Source of the DNA: Arthrobacter globiformis NBRC 12137
Lineage (GTDB): Bacteria; Actinomycetota; Actinomycetes; Actinomycetales; Micrococcaceae
Assembly: GCF_000238915.1 (NCBI RefSeq)
Contig: NZ_BAEG01000039.1
Span: 1 to 64,000 of the forward strand
DNA length: 64,000 nucleotides
Direction: 5' to 3'
A model generated the notes under the pieces. That model was not told the DNA's origin and did not search any database. It saw only the letters and a list, made by a program, of their open reading frames with translations. Positions 50,671 through 62,247 of this stretch are shown in pieces. Each line of letters starts with the position of its first letter. Position 1 is the first letter of the stretch. Position numbers and translations under genes: made by a program.

Positions 50671-51297
50671 GTGGCTAACAACACTCGTGCTCGCCGTCAG
50701 GCCCGCCTCTCGCGGTCCCTCGGCATCGCTCTGACCCCCAAGGCCGCCAAGTACATGGAGCGCCGCCCGTACGGCCCCGGTGAGCACGGCCGTGCCCGCA
50801 AGAAGCAGGACTCCGACTACGCCGTACGTCTGCGCGAAAAGCAGCGTCTGCGCGCCCAGTACGGCATCCGTGAAGCCCAGATGACCCGTGCCTTCGAAGA
50901 AGCACGCCGCACCAAGGGCCTGACCGGTGAAAACCTCATCGAACTGCTCGAAATGCGCCTCGACGCCCTCGTGCTGCGTGCCGGCTTCGCCCGCACCATC
51001 GCACAGGCCCGCCAGCTGGTTGTGCACCGCCACATCCTGGTTGACGGCATCCGCGTTGACCGCCCGTCCTTCCGCGTCGGCGAGGGCCAGCTGGTCCACG
51101 TTCACAGCCGCAGCGAAACCATGCCTCCGTTCCAGGTTGCAGCAGCCGGCGCACACCGCGACGTCCTGCCCCAGGTTCCGGCCTACCTGGACGTCAAGCT
51201 GGACGCCCTGCAGGCCCGCCTGGTTCGCCGCCCGAAGCGCGCCGAGGTCCCCGTGACCTGCGAAGAGCAGCTCGTCGTCGAATTCTACGCACGCTAA
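50671..51297 (+). CDS. rpsD: 30S ribosomal protein S4
   Basis: A 208-residue primary rRNA-binding protein of the small subunit. The N-terminus NNTRARRQARLSRSLGIAL lacks the zinc-binding cysteine cluster, so this is the zinc-free (C-minus) form. The S4 RNA-binding domain is in LEMRLDALVLRAGFARTIAQARQLVVHRHILVDG. The start is a GTG with GGAAGGAC 7 nt upstream. It is monocistronic and separate from the main ribosomal protein operons, and it ends in a clear terminator. Confidence 0.98.
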   Translation: MANNTRARRQARLSRSLGIALTPKAAKYMERRPYGPGEHGRARKKQDSDYAVRLREKQRLRAQYGIREAQMTRAFEEARRTKGLTGENLIELLEMRLDALVLRAGFARTIAQARQLVVHRHILVDGIRVDRPSFRVGEGQLVHVHSRSETMPPFQVAAAGAHRDVLPQVPAYLDVKLDALQARLVRRPKRAEVPVTCEEQLVVEFYAR

Positions 51298-51310
51298 ATT
51301 CCGGCAGCGT

Positions 51311-51352
51311 ATACAAAGAAGCCCGTGGCAAGCGCCGCGGGCTTCTTTGTAT
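51311..51352. terminator. Hairpin terminator after rpsD
   Basis: A perfect 15-bp stem (51311-51325 and 51338-51352) with a 12-nt loop that can pair further, starting 14 nt after the rpsD stop and ending in a T-rich arm. Confidence 0.9.
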
Positions 51353-51442
51353 GTAAGGTACTTGGGGGACATTTGCGGCTGCAGCACGTTGGCCGCCGCA
51401 CGCCCGGTACAGTTCCACGGAATTTCAAGGAGATGAACGTCT

Positions 51443-51817
51443 ATGTCTGGTGGCGATATTGCCGGCCTGATCGCGGCCGGGGTATTTGCGCTCCTGGTCC
51501 TGTTGCTGGCTGTGCCCATCCTCAAGCTGGGGCGGGTGTTCGACGAGGTCCGGACATCCATCCGCTCCATCAGCGACGGCGCCACCCCGCTCATGGACGA
51601 GGTCACCGCGACGGTCTCCACCACCAACCAGCAGCTGAAGAAAGTGGACGGCATCGCCTCCAACGTTTCGGACGCCTCCGCCAACATCTCCGCGCTGTCC
51701 TCCCTCGTGGCCGCGACTGTCGGTTCGCCGCTGATCAAGGTGGCCGCGTTCAGCTACGGCGTCCGTTCCGCTTTCGCCACCCGCAAGAAGCCCGCCACCG
51801 GCCGCCGCAGCCGCTAA
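51443..51817 (+). CDS. DUF948 domain protein
   Basis: A 124-residue protein with one N-terminal membrane helix (DIAGLIAAGVFALLVLLLAVPIL, residues about 4-26). An amphipathic helical part of the DUF948 family follows (RVFDEVRTSIRSISDGATPLMDEVTATVSTTNQQLKKVDGI), which suggests a coiled coil, and then a second hydrophobic stretch and a basic tail. DUF948 proteins are uncharacterised. The ATG has AAGGAGA about 7 nt upstream. In Micrococcaceae it precedes alaS together with the small gene 20 nt downstream. Confidence 0.88.
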   Translation: MSGGDIAGLIAAGVFALLVLLLAVPILKLGRVFDEVRTSIRSISDGATPLMDEVTATVSTTNQQLKKVDGIASNVSDASANISALSSLVAATVGSPLIKVAAFSYGVRSAFATRKKPATGRRSR

Positions 51818-51836
51818 GCCCACCCGGAGAACTGAA

Positions 51837-52067
51837 ATGAAACGACTTGTCTGGATGGGAATCGGCGTGGCCATCGGGGTCATCGCCTTCCGCAAGGTCA
51901 CCGAGGCGCAGTCAGCCCTGGGCCCCGAAGGCCTGAACCGGGCCGTGGGCCGGCTTGCCGACGGAGTCTACGACTTCGCCGACGCCGTCCGCGCCGGCAT
52001 GCGCGAACGGGAAACGGACCTGCGCTCCGCACTGGGTGTTGACTCCCAGGACGTCGTCCGCCGCTAA
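51837..52067 (+). CDS. Small hypothetical membrane-associated protein
   Basis: A 76-residue protein beginning MKRLVWMGIGVAIGVIAFRKV, which is either a short membrane anchor or an uncleaved signal. A charged helix follows (LNRAVGRLADGVYDFADAVRAGMRERETDLRSAL). I do not recognise a family. It follows the DUF948 gene by 19 nt with a GGAGAAC site, so the two are probably co-expressed and may work together at the membrane. alaS starts 107 nt further. Confidence 0.75.
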   Translation: MKRLVWMGIGVAIGVIAFRKVTEAQSALGPEGLNRAVGRLADGVYDFADAVRAGMRERETDLRSALGVDSQDVVRR

Positions 52068-52173
52068 ACGCGCGAGAATTAAAACCTGCAGTGCCGTCCA
52101 ACATCGGAACTGCCTCTGAATCAAACTGTCACGCGCCAGCATGCGTGAACCAAGAAGGGTAAGTAATCAGCTC

Positions 52174-54852
52174 ATGAAGTCGCAGGAGATCACAAAGCGC
52201 TGGGTCGATTTTTTCGTCAGCAAAGGCCACACGGCGGTTCCCTCCGCATCGCTGGTCTCCAGCGACCCCTCCCTGCTGTTCACGGTTGCCGGTATGGTTC
52301 CGTTCATCCCGTACCTGACCGCTCGCGAGGAACCGCCCTACACCCGGGCCACCAGCGTCCAGAAGTGCATCCGCACCGGCGACATTGAGGAAGTGGGCAA
52401 GACCGCCCGCCACGGCACGTTCTTCCAGATGTGCGGCAACTTCTCCTTCGGGGACTACTTCAAGGAAGACGCCATCAAGTTCGCGTGGGAGCTGCTCACC
52501 ACGGGCGTCGCCGACGGCGGATACGGACTGCCGCCGGAACTGCTGTGGGTGACCGTCTACGAAGAGGACGACGAAGCCGAGGAACTCTGGCTCAAAAACA
52601 CCGGAATACCCGCTGAGCGCATCCAGCGCATGGGCAAGTCGGACAACTACTGGTCCACCGGCCAGCCCGGCCCGGCCGGCCCCTGCTCGGAGATTTACTA
52701 TGACCGCGGCCCGGCCTACGGCGCCGAGGGCGGCCCCATCGCCGACGAGAACCGCTACGTGGAGATCTGGAACCTCGTGTTCATGCAGTACCAGATCGAC
52801 AATGTCCGCTCGAAGGTCGAGTTCGACATCATGGGCGAACTGCCCCAGAAGAACATCGACACCGGCCTGGGCATGGAACGTCTTGCCATGATCCTGCAGG
52901 ACGTCGAGAACATGTACGAGACCGACCAGGTCCGTCCCGTCATCGACATGGCCGCCAAGCTCTCGGGCAAGGAATACACTTCCGCCGAGACCGAGGACGA
53001 TCCGCACCACACCGACGACGTCCGCATGCGCGTCGTCGCCGACCACATCCGCTCGGCCCTGATGCTCATCGCCGACGGCGTCACCCCCTCCAACGAAGGC
53101 CGCGGCTACGTGCTGCGCCGCCTCATCCGCCGCGCGGTCCGCTCCATGCGCCTGCTCGGCGTGGAACAGGCCTGCCTTCCGGACCTCCTGCCCGCCTCGC
53201 GCGACGCCATGAAGGGCGTCTACCCCATCGTGGACACCGACTTCGACCGCATCAGCCGGATCGCCTACGCCGAAGAAAAGGCGTTCCTGCGCACCATCGC
53301 GTCCGGCACGGCCCGCCTCGAGGACGCCGTCAACGAATCCAAAGCCGCAGGCCGCCCCCTTTCCGGCGCCGACGCCTTCACCCTGCACGACACCTACGGG
53401 TTCCCCATCGACCTGACGCTCGAAATGGCCGAGGAAGCCGGCCTGAAGGTCGACGAGCCCGAGTTCCGCAAGCTCATGCTCGAGCAGCGCCAGCGCGCCC
53501 AGGCCGACGCCAAGGGCAAGAAGGGCGGCCACGCCGACCTCTCTGCCTTCCAGGAGCTGCTGGCAGAGGGCGAAACCGTCTTCACCGGCTACACCGACCT
53601 CGAAGGCGAATCCCGGGTCCGCGGCATCCTCAGCGGCGGCAGCAAGGTGTCCCAGGCTGCCACCGGCGACGAAATCGAACTCGTGCTCGCCGAGACCCCC
53701 TTCTACGCCGAGGCCGGCGGCCAGGCAGCCGACACCGGTCTCATCACCGGCGACGGCTTCGTCGTCGAGGTTCTCGACGTCCAGCGTCCGCTCAAGGGCC
53801 TGAGCGTCCACAAGGCCATCGTCCGCGAAGGCGAGATCGCCTCCGACGCACTCGTCCGCGCCGCTGTGGACCGCGAACGGCGCCACGCAGCTGAGCAGGC
53901 CCACACCGGAACGCACATCGTGCACGCGGCACTGCACCAGATCCTCGGCCCGCAGGCCACCCAGCGCGGCTCGTTCAACAAGGCCGGCTACCTGCGCTTC
54001 GACTTCGCTTGGGGTGAGGGACTGAGCGCCGCCACCAAGTCCGAAATCGAGGAAGTCTCCAACCTCGCCATCCGGAACAACTTCCACGTGGACACCAAGG
54101 TCATGGGCCTCGCCGAGGCCAAGGCCCTGGGCGCCATGGCGCTGTTCGGCGAGAACTACGGCAGCGAGGTCCGGGTCGTGGAGATCGACGGCGCGTGGTC
54201 CCGTGAGCTGTGCGGCGGCACCCATGTATCCAACACGTCGCTGATCGGCAGCCTGTCCCTGCTCGGCGAGCAGTCCGTCGGGTCGGGAAACCGCCGCGTC
54301 GAGGCGTTCGTCGGCATGGACGCCTTCCGGCACCTGGCCGCAGAGCGTGCCCTCGTGACCGAACTCACCGAAATGCTCAAGGTGCCCTCCGGGCAGCTGG
54401 CCGACCGCATCTCCGCGACCCTCGCCAAGCTGAAGGCCACGGAAAAGGAGCTCGAGCGGCTCCGGAAGGAACAGCTCGCCGCCGCTGCCGCCCAGCTCGC
54501 CGGCACCGCCGTGGACGCCGCCGGCGTCCGGGTCATCGCGCACGACGCCGGCCAGGTCAGCGGTGCCGATGACATCCGCGGTCTCGCGCTGGACCTCCGC
54601 AACCGGCTCGGATCCGTTGCCTCCACGGTTGCCGTGGCCGGCGTCAGCAACGACCGGCCGGTCATCCTGGTGGCCACCAACGAAGCCGCCCGTGAAGCCG
54701 GCGTCAAGGCAGGTGCCCTGGTCCGGCTCGCCGCCGGAATCCTCGGCGGCGGCGGCGGCGGCAAGGACGATGTGGCCCAGGGCGGCGGCACCGACGCCTC
54801 CAAGGTCGGCGCCGCACTGACCGCCGTCGTCGATGCCGTCACCAGGCGCTAA
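52174..54852 (+). CDS. alaS: Alanyl-tRNA synthetase
   Basis: An 892-residue class II synthetase. It begins MKSQEITKRWVDFFVSKGHT; the aminoacylation core follows (SLLFTVAGMVPFIPYL, GDIEEVGKTARHGTFFQMCGNFSFGDY), then the editing domain with zinc ligands HTGTHIVH and CGGTHVSNT, and the C-Ala domain ending GGGGGG-K. The ATG at 52174 is chosen as the conserved family start; an in-frame ATG at 52141 would add 11 unlikely residues. It heads the unit alaS-ruvX-mltG-aro and is separated from ruvX by 6 nt. Confidence 0.97.
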   Translation: MKSQEITKRWVDFFVSKGHTAVPSASLVSSDPSLLFTVAGMVPFIPYLTAREEPPYTRATSVQKCIRTGDIEEVGKTARHGTFFQMCGNFSFGDYFKEDAIKFAWELLTTGVADGGYGLPPELLWVTVYEEDDEAEELWLKNTGIPAERIQRMGKSDNYWSTGQPGPAGPCSEIYYDRGPAYGAEGGPIADENRYVEIWNLVFMQYQIDNVRSKVEFDIMGELPQKNIDTGLGMERLAMILQDVENMYETDQVRPVIDMAAKLSGKEYTSAETEDDPHHTDDVRMRVVADHIRSALMLIADGVTPSNEGRGYVLRRLIRRAVRSMRLLGVEQACLPDLLPASRDAMKGVYPIVDTDFDRISRIAYAEEKAFLRTIASGTARLEDAVNESKAAGRPLSGADAFTLHDTYGFPIDLTLEMAEEAGLKVDEPEFRKLMLEQRQRAQADAKGKKGGHADLSAFQELLAEGETVFTGYTDLEGESRVRGILSGGSKVSQAATGDEIELVLAETPFYAEAGGQAADTGLITGDGFVVEVLDVQRPLKGLSVHKAIVREGEIASDALVRAAVDRERRHAAEQAHTGTHIVHAALHQILGPQATQRGSFNKAGYLRFDFAWGEGLSAATKSEIEEVSNLAIRNNFHVDTKVMGLAEAKALGAMALFGENYGSEVRVVEIDGAWSRELCGGTHVSNTSLIGSLSLLGEQSVGSGNRRVEAFVGMDAFRHLAAERALVTELTEMLKVPSGQLADRISATLAKLKATEKELERLRKEQLAAAAAQLAGTAVDAAGVRVIAHDAGQVSGADDIRGLALDLRNRLGSVASTVAVAGVSNDRPVILVATNEAAREAGVKAGALVRLAAGILGGGGGGKDDVAQGGGTDASKVGAALTAVVDAVTRR

Positions 54853-54858
54853 CCAACC

Positions 54859-55458
54859 GTGACTTCATCCGCTGAGCCGCACGTCCACCCCCGGGGCGTT
54901 AAACTGGGGGTGGACGTGGGGACCGTCCGCGTCGGCGTCGCCATTTGTGACCGGGACGAGATCCTGGCCACACCGCTGAAGACGCTGGACCGCAATGCCA
55001 AGAAGAACTCGGATGTCAGGGTCATTGCCGCCCTCGCGGCAGACCGGGGAGCCGTGCAGATTTTCGTGGGCCTGCCGCGGACCATGAAGGGCGAGGAACA
55101 CGCCTCAGCCCGCATGGCCACGGAGTACGCCCAGCTGCTGGCTGACGAACTCGACCGCACAGGTTCGGACGTCCCGGTGCACCTGGTTGACGAGCGGCTC
55201 AGCACCGTCACGGCCCACCGGAACCTTCACGAAGCTGGCATGAGCAGCAAAAATCACCGTAAAGTGGTGGATCAGGTTGCGGCTGCAGGAATATTGCAGC
55301 ACGCCATCGATATGCAAAAAGCCAGGGGAACGGATGTGGGGAGCCGTGTGCGCGCGCTTCCCCGTACGGGGCTGCCCGGTCAAGCCGCCGCAGATACTGC
55401 AGAACGGCCTGACCCGGAAAAGGAAACACGATCTTCAGAGGATGGACAGCTACAGTGA
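54859..55458 (+). CDS. ruvX: Holliday junction resolvase-like RuvX/YqgF
   Basis: A 199-residue RNase H-fold protein. The YqgF core is GVKLGVDVGTVRVGVAICDRD near the N-terminus, then FVGLPRTMKGEEHASA, VHLVDERLST and, near residue 141, the KVVDQVAAAGILQHAID segment. The role is disputed: some members are linked to junction resolution and others to 16S rRNA 5' end maturation. The C-terminal 45 residues are a variable polar tail. The start is a GTG. The stop overlaps the mltG start as GTGA. Confidence 0.93.
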   Translation: MTSSAEPHVHPRGVKLGVDVGTVRVGVAICDRDEILATPLKTLDRNAKKNSDVRVIAALAADRGAVQIFVGLPRTMKGEEHASARMATEYAQLLADELDRTGSDVPVHLVDERLSTVTAHRNLHEAGMSSKNHRKVVDQVAAAGILQHAIDMQKARGTDVGSRVRALPRTGLPGQAAADTAERPDPEKETRSSEDGQLQ

Positions 55459-57167
55459 GCCCGGTCAATAGCGACGACTCCGCCGGCGACCCCTTCGCGG
55501 ACGCCGGACGGCCCCTGACACGCAAAGAGATCCGCGCCCGCGAGAAGGCCGTCACCGCCGAATCCGGCGATGCCGTGCCCGAGCAGGCCTACGAGTCCGT
55601 CGAAGAGCTGCACGTGAGCGCTGGCGCCGCACAGCGGACCGGGTCATCGGCTTCGGCTTCCGACAGCCTCCGGACGGCGGCAATAGCCACACCTCCGGCT
55701 GCCGTGGCAGAGCCTGGTCCGGCCGTCGAAGTTCCCGACGTTCCGCCGGCCCCGCCAACCATCCACGACCCTGCGGAACACGCAGGCCCTGCCCAACATG
55801 CGGACCACGCCGAACATGCCGACCCGGCCGTGCATGGGCACGCTGCCGCCGAGGTCCACGGGGACCAGTCTGAGGACGCCCCGCATTTTGCCGAGTTTGC
55901 GGACAGCCACGCCGGGCCCCACGCTGACATTCACCACGAAGCTGTGCATCATGACCACGTCCACCATGAGGATGGCCACCCTTATGACGTCCACCACAAC
56001 GCCGTAGCCCCCGAGCCCTACGAGGAGCATGTGCCCTACGAGCAGCAGGCCGTGGGGCACCAGCTCCTGGCCGGCGCCGAGAACGCAGCCACCGTGACGC
56101 GGCCCTCCAAGAAAGTCCGGCGCCGGCGCCGGCTCGTGGCGCTGCTCCTGACCCTCGCGCTCTTCGTCACAGCCACCGTTGTAGGCGCGCAGTTCCTTAA
56201 GCCGCTGCTGGGGAACGACAAGCCGGCCGACTATCCCGGCCCCGGCACCGGCCAGGTCAAGGTATCGGTCGTTCCGGGCGAAGGCCCGGTGTCAGTCGCC
56301 GCCAAGCTGGAGGACGCGAAGGTCGTGGCCAACGCCGACACCTTCATGGCGGCGCTGTCCGCCTCCGGCGGCACGCTCTCGCCGGGGGAGTACGACTTCA
56401 AGCAGGAGATGAAGAACTCCGACGCCGTCTCCGTACTTCTCAACGAGGGACAGGCCAAGGTCATGTACTTTGCCCTCAGCGCCGGCCTGCGGATCGATGA
56501 ATCGCTGGAGGCGATCTCAGAGGGCTCGGGCCTTTCCCTGGCCCAGCTGAAGACGCTCAGCAACTCGCCCAAGCAGTTCGGGCTGACCTCCAAGGCAAAG
56601 AACCTGGAAGGGTTCCTGGCCCCGGGGGAGTACCGCTTCCCGCTGGGCACCACCGCCAAGGAAATCCTCACCAAGCTGGTGAAGAGCACCCAGGATGAAC
56701 TCAGGGCGCAGGGCGTGACGGACGCCGCCAAACAGTACGACGTCGTGACCGTCGCCAGCATCGTGCAGGCGGAGGGCGGCCAGGCCGAGTACAAGGACGT
56801 GGCAGGCGCCATCTACAACCGCCTCAAGCCCACCAACACCGAAACGAACGGCCTGATCCAGTCGGACGCCACCGTCACCTACGGCCTGGGCAAAAAGACC
56901 TTCCACATCGATGAGGCCGAAAAGGCGGACAAGTCCAACCCGTACAACACGTACGCCATCCAGGGCCTGCCTGCCGGGCCCATCGGGTCGCCGGGCACGA
57001 CGGCCATCGACGCGGCAGCCAAGCCGAACAACAACGATTACCTGTACTGGGTGACCATCAACCTCGACACCAAGGAGACGAAGTTCTCCAAGACGCTGGC
57101 CGAGCACAACGGCTACGTCGAACAGTACAACGCCTGGTGCGAGGCCAACCCGGGCCGTTGCGTATGA
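55455..57167 (+). CDS. mltG: Endolytic murein transglycosylase MltG
   Basis: A 570-residue membrane enzyme that cuts nascent glycan strands and so sets their length. The cytoplasmic N-terminus (1-220) is unusually long. Within it, residues 104-202 contain 23 histidines, with HHEAVHHDHVHHEDGH as the densest part. A basic stop-transfer segment RRRRR and one membrane helix (about 227-248) follow, then the YceG/MltG domain. The catalytic glutamate is Glu440 in ASIVQAEGGQAEY. The C-terminal motif YNTYAIQGLPAGPIGSPG is typical. It overlaps ruvX and aroE at both ends. Confidence 0.95.
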   Translation: MSPVNSDDSAGDPFADAGRPLTRKEIRAREKAVTAESGDAVPEQAYESVEELHVSAGAAQRTGSSASASDSLRTAAIATPPAAVAEPGPAVEVPDVPPAPPTIHDPAEHAGPAQHADHAEHADPAVHGHAAAEVHGDQSEDAPHFAEFADSHAGPHADIHHEAVHHDHVHHEDGHPYDVHHNAVAPEPYEEHVPYEQQAVGHQLLAGAENAATVTRPSKKVRRRRRLVALLLTLALFVTATVVGAQFLKPLLGNDKPADYPGPGTGQVKVSVVPGEGPVSVAAKLEDAKVVANADTFMAALSASGGTLSPGEYDFKQEMKNSDAVSVLLNEGQAKVMYFALSAGLRIDESLEAISEGSGLSLAQLKTLSNSPKQFGLTSKAKNLEGFLAPGEYRFPLGTTAKEILTKLVKSTQDELRAQGVTDAAKQYDVVTVASIVQAEGGQAEYKDVAGAIYNRLKPTNTETNGLIQSDATVTYGLGKKTFHIDEAEKADKSNPYNTYAIQGLPAGPIGSPGTTAIDAAAKPNNNDYLYWVTINLDTKETKFSKTLAEHNGYVEQYNAWCEANPGRCV

Positions 57168-58024
57168 GCCTGCGGGCGGCCGTCCTGGGGCACCCCATCG
57201 GCCATTCGAAGTCCCCGGCGCTTCACCTTGCCGCCTACGCGCGGCTCGGAGCGGAGATCGGCTACAGCGCCATCGACGTGACCGAAGAGTCACTGCCGGC
57301 GTTCATGGACTCCGTCCGCGCCGAGCCCGGCTGGCGGGGACTGTCCGTCACCATGCCGCTGAAGAAAGCCATGGTCGCCGAGGTGGACGAGGTCCGCGGA
57401 GTGGCCCGGGTCCTGGGCGTCATCAACACGGTGGTGTTTGAGGGAGTCGGGGACTCCACCCGGCGGATCGGCTACAACACCGACGTCGCGGGGATCGTCA
57501 ACGCCCTCCGCAACGCCGGGGCCGGTGACGGCCCCTCGGGCGTCATTCTTGGCGGCGGCGGAACGGCAGCCGCGGCAGTGGCAGCCCTGCAGGAGCTTGG
57601 CGCCGTGAAGGTGGACCTGTACGTGCGCAACACTGCCCGGGCCGAGGAAGCCAGGGCTGCGGCCAGCGGGCTCGGCATGGACATCACCGTCCATTCCCTC
57701 GACGGTGCCGTCGAAGCGATGGCCGGTGCCGGCGTCGTAATCTCCACACTGCCGCCGCGGGCGGCCGACGGGATGGCGGCGGAACTCGAAGCGCTGGGCC
57801 GGCGCACGGACGGCGTCCTGCTGGACGTCGCCTACGACCCCTGGCCCAGCCAAATCGCCGCGGCCTGGCACGCAGGAGGCGGAACAGTGGTCCCCGGCCT
57901 TGAAATGCTGCTCTACCAGGCGGTGGAGCAGGTCCGCCATTTCACCGGCCTCGCAGAGGCCGGAAGTGCCGAAGTCATAGATGTGATGTGCGACGCAGTC
58001 GGGGCACCCCGGCGGGTGTCCTGA
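57164..58024 (+). CDS. aroE: Shikimate dehydrogenase
   Basis: A 286-residue oxidoreductase that reduces 3-dehydroshikimate to shikimate. It has [17 protein letters not shown] (substrate-binding serines), [10 protein letters not shown] with the catalytic lysine, GYNTDVAGI, and the cofactor motif [17 protein letters not shown]. After the second strand the segment [11 protein letters not shown] lacks the usual basic NADP clamp order N-R-T but keeps R-N-T-A-R. The C-terminal [10 protein letters not shown] is family-typical. The ATG overlaps the mltG stop (ATGA). Confidence 0.94.
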   Translation: MSLRAAVLGHPIGHSKSPALHLAAYARLGAEIGYSAIDVTEESLPAFMDSVRAEPGWRGLSVTMPLKKAMVAEVDEVRGVARVLGVINTVVFEGVGDSTRRIGYNTDVAGIVNALRNAGAGDGPSGVILGGGGTAAAAVAALQELGAVKVDLYVRNTARAEEARAAASGLGMDITVHSLDGAVEAMAGAGVVISTLPPRAADGMAAELEALGRRTDGVLLDVAYDPWPSQIAAAWHAGGGTVVPGLEMLLYQAVEQVRHFTGLAEAGSAEVIDVMCDAVGAPRRVS

Positions 58025-58050
58025 CCGCCAGACATGGCAGGATGGTTTTT

Positions 58051-59249
58051 ATGTTGCGTTGGTTGACCGCCGGTGAATCCCATGGCCCGGCACTGGTCGG
58101 AATAATTGAAGGCGTCCCCGCAGGTGTTGAACTCACCAGCGGGCAGATCGCCGATGCCCTTGCCCGCCGGCGGCTCGGCTACGGCCGCGGGGCGCGGATG
58201 AAGTTTGAGCAGGACGTCGTAACCATCCTCGGCGGTGTCCGCCACGGCATCACCCAGGGCGGCCCCGTCGCCATCCAGGTGGGCAACACCGAATGGCCCA
58301 AGTGGGAACAGATCATGTCAGCCGATCCGGTGGACCCCGAGGAACTCGCAGGCCAGGCCCGGAACGCCCCGCTGACCCGGCCGCGCCCCGGACACGCCGA
58401 CTTCACCGGCATGCAGAAGTACGGCTTCGACGAGGCCCGCCCCGTGCTTGAGCGCGCCAGCGCCCGCGAGACCGCCACGCGCGTTGCCATGGGCACGGTC
58501 GCCGCCCAGTTCCTGAAGCACCTGGGCATTGAGCTGGTCAGCCACACAGTCTCCATCGCCAGCGTCACCGTGCCGGAGGGCCGGCCGCTGCCGCTGCCGG
58601 ACAACGTGATCGCGCTCGACGCCGATCCCCTGCGCTGCTTTGACCGCGAAACGTCCGACGCCATGGTTGCGGAGGTGGACGCCGCCCACAAGGAAGGCGA
58701 AACGCTCGGCGGCGTGGTGGAGGTGCTCGCCTACGGCCTGCCCCCGGGACTCGGCAGCTACGTCCACTGGGACCGCCGCCTTGATTCCCGCCTGGCCGCC
58801 GCCCTCATGGGCATCCAGGCCATCAAGGGCGTTGAGGTGGGCGACGGTTTCCTCACCGCCGCGCGCCGCGGGTCCGCCGCCCACGACGAAATCGTCAAGG
58901 ACGCTGACGGCAGGATCATCCGCACCAGCAACCGCGCCGGCGGCATTGAAGGCGGCATGAGCATCGGCGACGTCCTGCGCGTCAGGGCTGCCATGAAGCC
59001 CATCGCCACCGTGCCGCGCGCCCTGAAGACCATCGACATCAGCACCGGCGAGGCGGCCAAGGCCCACCACCAGCGCTCGGACGTCTGTGCGGTTCCGGCC
59101 GCCGGCGTGGTGGCCGAGGCCATGGTCGCGCTGGTCCTGGCCGAGGCCGTGACCGAAAAGTTCGGCGGCGACTCCGTGGCCGAGACTGCCCGCAACATCA
59201 AGGGCTACCTCGAGAGCATTCCGGCGTCGCTGGATACGATCGGACTCTA

Positions 59250-59250
<1 letters not shown>
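58051..59250 (+). CDS. aroC: Chorismate synthase
   Basis: A 399-residue flavin-dependent enzyme that turns EPSP into chorismate, the last common step to aromatic amino acids. Three family signatures are present: [21 protein letters not shown] at the N-terminus, [39 protein letters not shown], and [26 protein letters not shown]. The ATG at 58051 starts directly before the conserved first strand, 26 nt after aroE. Its stop shares one base with the aroK start. Confidence 0.97.
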
Positions 59251-60975
<1,725 letters not shown>

Positions 60976-60976
<1 letters not shown>

Positions 60977-61494
60977 TGCGCGACGACCAGACCGGAACGA
61001 TTGAATGGCCCGACGGCGGATTCCCCGGGATCCGGGTCAACCCCGAATCGCTGCTTCCTGAAATTATCAGCGAAGAGACGTGTGCCGCCGCGCTTGAGGC
61101 ATCCACCGACCCCGCCGAGCAGGTGCTTGTGCTGCTCGTCGAGGGACGTGCCGCCGACGCCGCCGAAGTGCTGGCAGAGGCCCGCTACCGGGACCCCGAG
61201 TCGTTCCGGCTCCGGGCCTATGAAGCGGATGTCCTGCGCGTCTCCCACCGCTACGACCGCGCCGTCGAGCTCTTCCGGCAGCTCCTGACCGAGGCGCACG
61301 GCACGGCCAACGAAGCCCTCGCCCACCAGTACCTTGGCCGGGCGTACTTTGCCGCCGGAAACATCGGCGCCGCGGTGGAATCCTTTGCCAGGGCGCTCGA
61401 TCTCCGGGTGGCGCAGTCCGCCGACGCTGCGCTTATCTACTCCTCAACGGTGGCGCTGCAGCGGGCACGGGACGTCTTCGAACTTGCTTCCTGA
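60976..61494 (+). CDS. Tetratricopeptide repeat protein
   Basis: A 172-residue helical protein with a short N-terminal strand (TIEWPDGGFPGIRVNPE). TPR-like helix pairs follow: AEQVLVLLVEGRAADAAEVLAEARYRDPESF, then RYDRAVELFRQLLTEA, then HQYLGRAYFAAGNIGAAVESFARALDLR, the last closest to the TPR consensus (A-x-x-x-Y-x-x-G). No transmembrane segment is seen. It may bind another protein of the operon, but no partner is known. Translation is coupled to aroB (TGATG overlap), and the longer open frame upstream lies inside aroB. Confidence 0.8.
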
Positions 61495-61571
61495 CGGGTC
61501 TTCCGGCTGCGCCGGAGCGGTCCTCCGGCCGTACCGCCGGGGCGCCCGAAAAGCGTGCCGGCCTTTTCCGC

Positions 61572-61577
61572 TAGAAT
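61572..61577 (+). promoter_or_regulatory. Candidate efp-nusB -10 box
   Basis: TAGAAT in the 189-bp gap before efp, with no good -35 box. It would give a leader of about 100 nt that contains the imperfect repeat GCATGCCTGCTTGGCATA. Confidence 0.55.
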
Positions 61578-61683
61578 AGTTTCTGGATTTTTGATAAACA
61601 CACGCTGGCGCGCCGTTCGGCATGCCTGCTTGGCATAAACCAGCTGGCAGCCAGAACCAGTCAGACACAACCAGAGGAAACCA

Positions 61684-62247
61684 GTGGCAACCACAAACGA
61701 CATCAAGAACGGGACCGTCCTGAAGCTCGAGGGCCAGCTCTGGAACGTCATCGAGTTCCAGCACGTCAAGCCGGGCAAGGGCGGCGCCTTCGTGCGCACC
61801 AAGATGCGCAACGTCATGTCCGGAAAGGTAGTGGACAAGACCTTCAACGCAGGCCTCAAGATCGAGACCGCCACCGTGGACCGCCGCGACTACCAGTACC
61901 TGTACCAGGACGGCGCGGACTTCGTCTTCATGGACACCTCGGACTACGACCAGATCACCGTTTCCGGTGCCACCGTGGGCGACGCCACCAACTTCATGCT
62001 GGAAAACCAGATGGTCAACATCGCCATCCACGAAGGCACCCCGCTGTACATCGAGCTGCCGCCGAGCGTTGTCCTCGAAATCACCTACACCGAGCCGGGC
62101 CTGCAGGGCGACCGCTCCTCCGCCGGCACCAAGCCCGCCACCCTGGAGACGGGCTACGAGATCCAGGTGCCGCTGTTCGTTGAGAACAACACCAAGGTCA
62201 AGGTCGACACCCGCGACGGCAGCTACCTGGGCCGGGTCAACGACTAG
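61684..62247 (+). CDS. efp: Elongation factor P
   Basis: A 187-residue translation factor that relieves ribosome stalling at polyproline runs. Three OB-like domains are seen: [23 protein letters not shown], the hypusine-loop equivalent [17 protein letters not shown] with the tip lysine in P-G-K-G-G, and the C-terminal [17 protein letters not shown] segment. No epmA/epmB or other modification gene lies nearby; actinobacterial EF-P is reported to work with unmodified lysine. The start is a GTG after AGAGGAAA. Its stop shares one base with nusB. Confidence 0.97.
   Translation: MATTNDIKNGTVLKLEGQLWNVIEFQHVKPGKGGAFVRTKMRNVMSGKVVDKTFNAGLKIETATVDRRDYQYLYQDGADFVFMDTSDYDQITVSGATVGDATNFMLENQMVNIAIHEGTPLYIELPPSVVLEITYTEPGLQGDRSSAGTKPATLETGYEIQVPLFVENNTKVKVDTRDGSYLGRVND

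Noticed and set aside
52129..54543. 804-codon antisense frame opposite alaS
   Set aside because: It is a shadow frame with low-complexity Gly/Val/Asp/His composition, opposite a complete synthetase.
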